DNA of 64,000 bases, from assembly GCF_022174665.1 (NCBI RefSeq), contig NZ_CP076562.1, forward strand, positions 2,186,525 through 2,250,524, written 5' to 3'. Below, one piece after another: positions 61,138 to 64,000 of the stretch (positions are counted from its first letter, which is position 1; each line of letters begins with the position of its first letter). The DNA comes from Eubacterium sp. MSJ-33 (lineage in GTDB: Bacteria > Bacillota > Clostridia > Lachnospirales > Lachnospiraceae). The translations under genes and the position numbers were made by a program. The notes below the pieces were generated by a model. The model did no database searches. It had not been told where the DNA came from and worked only from the letters and a program-made list of their open reading frames with translations.

Positions 61138-62932
61138 GAAATTTCAATCCGGAGATTTCAGCGGATATGAGAGCTTTTATTATGCGACATCGCAGACGGT
61201 CTATACGATGCTGCATACGATTATTCCGGATGAGAACATTGCGGCAGAGCTGATGCCGAAGGTATATGAGAAAATCTATGCGAATGTGCAGACACTTCTG
61301 CAGACGGAGGCGTTTTATGCGTGGAGTGCGAAGCTTGCAAATGAGGAAGTGTTGGAATACCTAAAGGAGAGCATGGCGCAGGCAAATGCGGCTGTCACAC
61401 AGGCAGAGATGGATGTTGTAAATGCACAGACTATGGAATCGGCAGACAGCAGTTCGGATATGCCGTTCTATGATTATGCAGCGGAGGATGAAGCTCTCGT
61501 AATCACAGAGGAATTATCCGAGGATCGCGCATTTACAGAGCAGGTGCAGGCTGTGATCGAGACGTTATCGCCGATGGAAAAGATTGTATTCCAGTCGTAT
61601 TATTATTTTGGCGAGAGCGTGCCAATGATCGTAGAAAAAACGGGATGTACGACACGGGTGGTAAAGCATACACTTGGACAGACACGGACAGCCATGCTTT
61701 CAGCAATCACAACGCATGGACAGGCACCGGCATATGAGGTAAAGCAGGAGAATTCGCATAAATTCAGCTTGAAGGATACACCTTGGCTGTATATTTTGTT
61801 CCAGAATTATATTGGAAAGGTGACGGGTATCGCGCATGTCGGAATCACAGGAAGTGCGGCTGGTGCAATCGCGATGGTTGGGCAGGCTGGTGGCGTGACA
61901 GGAACATCTGCGGTAATCGGACAGGCAGGTGGTATTGCAGGAACCGCGGCAGGACAGGCAGGGAGTGCTGCAGGTGCAGCGGTAACCGGACAGGCAGGCG
62001 GAGCTACAGGTGCAGTAGCGAAAGCATCCGCACAGGGAAGCGCAAAATTCCTTGGTACGGTTGGCGGAAAAGTGGCAGTTGGCATCATCGGAGTTGCTGC
62101 GGTTGTCGGAATCGGTCTGGGAATCCATCATGCATCGTCCGAACCGGACAGAGGTGCTGTAATAAGCCAATATGAGGCAGATGCGACAGAGCAAACGGAA
62201 TTGGAAGCAGATACAGTGACGGAGCCGGGGATGAATACCGAGTCAGAAGTGGATTCGGTATCAGAATCAGAGGAATCGCAGGTAAAGAGCCAGTTGGAAG
62301 TAATGCTGGAACAGGCGAGAACGGGGATGGAAGATTATGCTGCAACCGGGAAAAGTGAGTATTCAGATTATTACACAATTACAACGTATAGTAAGGAAAA
62401 TAGTTTTTATGCACTGGAAGATATTGACGAGGATGGAGAAGATGAACTATTGTTTGGTTGTTGGAATCCAGAGAAGAGAATGGTAGAAATCCGAGATATC
62501 TGTAATTGGGAGTACCACCCTGAAGCCAGATATGGAAATTGTTATTATAGTGAAGGAAATGTTATGTCGGTACATGCCTCCGATGATCAAAATTATGATT
62601 TGGTATATTATGATTCGTCGTTGGAGGATGATTATTCTTGTACATGTTTATTAGAATTGCGTGGAAGAGATAGCGTAATTAGATATTATGAATTAGGTTA
62701 TGGTGCTCAACCAGATTATTTCAGTGGACCGATAGAGGTTACATATGATACATTCCTTCAGCAATTAGACGATGATTATCAAAGTCTACAGTATACGGAA
62801 ATTGATGAATCAACATGGGCAGGGAAGGAAGAAGCACATCCATATAAGAAATTATCGTGGAAACCAATGTTTGAGGACGAAACAATTCTGAACGAAGACC
62901 CATCAATCCCGGATGCGGATGGGAAATTCTAA
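61109..62932 (+). CDS. membrane-anchored sigma-70-like protein with ectodomain
   Basis: 607 aa. N-terminal 1-200 looks like a short ECF sigma factor: helical region 2-like part, then a region 4-like HTH (AVIETLSPMEKIVFQSYYYFG, VEKTGCTTRVVKHTLGQ). Residues 245-315 are an Ala/Gly-rich hinge of GQAGG repeats. A helix at about 318-340 (KVAVGIIGVAAVVGIGLG) leads to an acidic outside domain with a DIDEDGEDEL calcium-like loop. A sigma factor tied to the membrane could be released by proteolysis. Starts inside the FHA gene. Confidence 0.75.
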   Translation: MEPIITEQIEKFQSGDFSGYESFYYATSQTVYTMLHTIIPDENIAAELMPKVYEKIYANVQTLLQTEAFYAWSAKLANEEVLEYLKESMAQANAAVTQAEMDVVNAQTMESADSSSDMPFYDYAAEDEALVITEELSEDRAFTEQVQAVIETLSPMEKIVFQSYYYFGESVPMIVEKTGCTTRVVKHTLGQTRTAMLSAITTHGQAPAYEVKQENSHKFSLKDTPWLYILFQNYIGKVTGIAHVGITGSAAGAIAMVGQAGGVTGTSAVIGQAGGIAGTAAGQAGSAAGAAVTGQAGGATGAVAKASAQGSAKFLGTVGGKVAVGIIGVAAVVGIGLGIHHASSEPDRGAVISQYEADATEQTELEADTVTEPGMNTESEVDSVSESEESQVKSQLEVMLEQARTGMEDYAATGKSEYSDYYTITTYSKENSFYALEDIDEDGEDELLFGCWNPEKRMVEIRDICNWEYHPEARYGNCYYSEGNVMSVHASDDQNYDLVYYDSSLEDDYSCTCLLELRGRDSVIRYYELGYGAQPDYFSGPIEVTYDTFLQQLDDDYQSLQYTEIDESTWAGKEEAHPYKKLSWKPMFEDETILNEDPSIPDADGKF

Positions 62933-63016
62933 ATAAAAAAGATAGAAGCCTGTGAGTGTACTGTAAAATATCGTACATATAATAAGCAAATATGTTTTAC
63001 GAAGGGGGGAGAACCA

Positions 63017-64000
63017 ATGAATTCAAACAACACGGAGCAAAAAAATAAATTCAAAACAGGGGATGGTAGTGCGGCGGCAGGACCGGAAGTTACAGGTGGA
63101 AGTGCTAGAGGTGGATCACTGGCAGGATTTCTTGGTACGATCGGTGGGAAAATCGCGATTGGCGTTGCAGGGGTGGCAATTGCAGCTACGATAGGCTTTG
63201 GAGTGCATCATGCGGTAACAACACGGGAACCGGAGAGTGTAAAACCGACGGATACACCAACTGTGACTACAGTTGTAGAGACAACAGAGTATACGACGGA
63301 AACAGAAGAAACTATAGTGGTGACCACGGAGGATACAACGCAGGAGACGACAGTGGCTGCTATGGACGAATCCGATGACATTGGTGTATCAAAAATGGAT
63401 TATGACAAAGCGGCGAAAGAGGCGTACAAGGAGTTTTTGTTGTCTGGTCTTTCGACGGGAACATTATTGGGAACGGATGGATATTCTTGGGATACTACGG
63501 AACCTGGATTTAACTGGGTTGAACATGATTTATTTGCAATTGCAGATATTGACGGAGATGGAAAAGCAGAACTCACTTTTAAACGACTGGCTGCATGCGT
63601 GGCTGGGTACTGGGGCCTTGCATATACGTATAATACGGATACAAAAACCGTAGAAGTAAAATATAATACGGGTCCTTATGCATCGTACTATGCCACAGGA
63701 TATGTGAGATTTGACATATCACATAATCAGGGACCATCCAGCATTTGGCCATGTACATACGGTAAATTCGAGAATGGACAGATTGTCCTGCTTTATGACG
63801 TATCAAACTGGGATAAATCATTGTCAAGTTATGAATTCCCGGATGAACAGGATCTCGATGGGGATGGTTGTATCTATTACATAACAGATCGTGCAACTGG
63901 GGAGACGCGAACAGTCGATAATCCAGAGTATGATGCATTTATGCAGGGATTAAATATTGGAGAAGAAATGCAGCTTGACTATAAAGGCTATACAGCAGAA
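63017..64000 (+). CDS. membrane-anchored protein, paralogue of the sigma-like ectodomain (3' end outside window)
   Basis: 328 codons are open to the window end. Short N-terminal Gly-rich segment, then a helix (GGKIAIGVAGVAIAATIGFGVHHA) closely like that of the product of 61109, a Thr/Glu-rich spacer, and an outside domain with two calcium-like loops, DIDGDGKAEL and DLDGDGC. The sigma-like part is absent. ATG 63017 with AAGGGGGGAG. Probably the partner or a duplicate of the upstream gene. Confidence 0.75.
   Translation, partial: MNSNNTEQKNKFKTGDGSAAAGPEVTGGSARGGSLAGFLGTIGGKIAIGVAGVAIAATIGFGVHHAVTTREPESVKPTDTPTVTTVVETTEYTTETEETIVVTTEDTTQETTVAAMDESDDIGVSKMDYDKAAKEAYKEFLLSGLSTGTLLGTDGYSWDTTEPGFNWVEHDLFAIADIDGDGKAELTFKRLAACVAGYWGLAYTYNTDTKTVEVKYNTGPYASYYATGYVRFDISHNQGPSSIWPCTYGKFENGQIVLLYDVSNWDKSLSSYEFPDEQDLDGDGCIYYITDRATGETRTVDNPEYDAFMQGLNIGEEMQLDYKGYTAE

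Overview
The window looks like a chromosome segment of a strict gut anaerobe in the Bacillota, most likely Lachnospiraceae. The signs are an oxygen-independent (CbiD/CbiG type) cobalamin pathway, rubrerythrin and hemerythrin, LytTR and GHKL signalling, PD-(D/E)XK family transposases, an indolepyruvate:ferredoxin oxidoreductase, AGGAGG-type ribosome binding sites and mixed ATG/TTG/GTG starts. I saw no rRNA, tRNA, CRISPR array or prophage.

Layout. 1-2.2 kb: the end of a CorA-type channel, an acyltransferase and a patatin-like lipase. 2.3-8.3 kb: asparaginase and a LytTR two-component pair on the minus strand, divergent from a large cell-surface protein whose promoter carries paired direct repeats. 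8.4-24.7 kb: a long plus-strand cobalamin operon (cbiD, cbiF-cbiG fusion, cbiH, cbiJ, cbiE-cbiT fusion, cbiA, cbiC, cobT, cobU, cobS, a CobU-like mini gene, a histidine phosphatase, cbiB), interrupted by one minus-strand lipoprotein gene. Two arrays of a 113-bp repeat lie in this operon, before cbiD and after cbiF-cbiG. Several of the enzymes carry low-complexity inserts.

24.7-40 kb: an AT-rich accessory region. It opens with a flavin reductase/rubredoxin/rubrerythrin fusion and a hemerythrin. Then come two copies plus one remnant of a 1.3-kb transposase element, and a run of small same-strand single-function genes (GNATs, nitroreductase, isochorismatase, VOC, RibD-like, epimerase) with many gene fragments. 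A short motif recurs just after stop codons in this run. Two AAA_14-DUF4143 ATPase genes here each have repeated operator-like sequences at their promoter. 40-46 kb: a thioredoxin/ferredoxin membrane redox operon with a divergent two-component system, then a manganese riboswitch (yybP-ykoY) ahead of two cation exporters.

46-51.7 kb: two Fic genes interleaved with the rest of the cobalamin pathway (cobD, cbiP, cobO). 51.7-55 kb: a transmembrane Ser/Thr kinase and a hybrid kinase that lacks its phospho-accepting histidine. 55-59 kb: an acyl-CoA ligase with IorAB, probably for arylpyruvate/arylacetate metabolism. 59-64 kb: an HTH protein, an FHA protein, a sigma-like protein with a membrane anchor and ectodomain, and the start of its paralogue. 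The kinase and the FHA protein suggest one membrane signalling network. The cobalamin steps from the corrin ring to adenosylcobalamin are nearly complete here; CbiK/CbiX and CbiL are not in the window.
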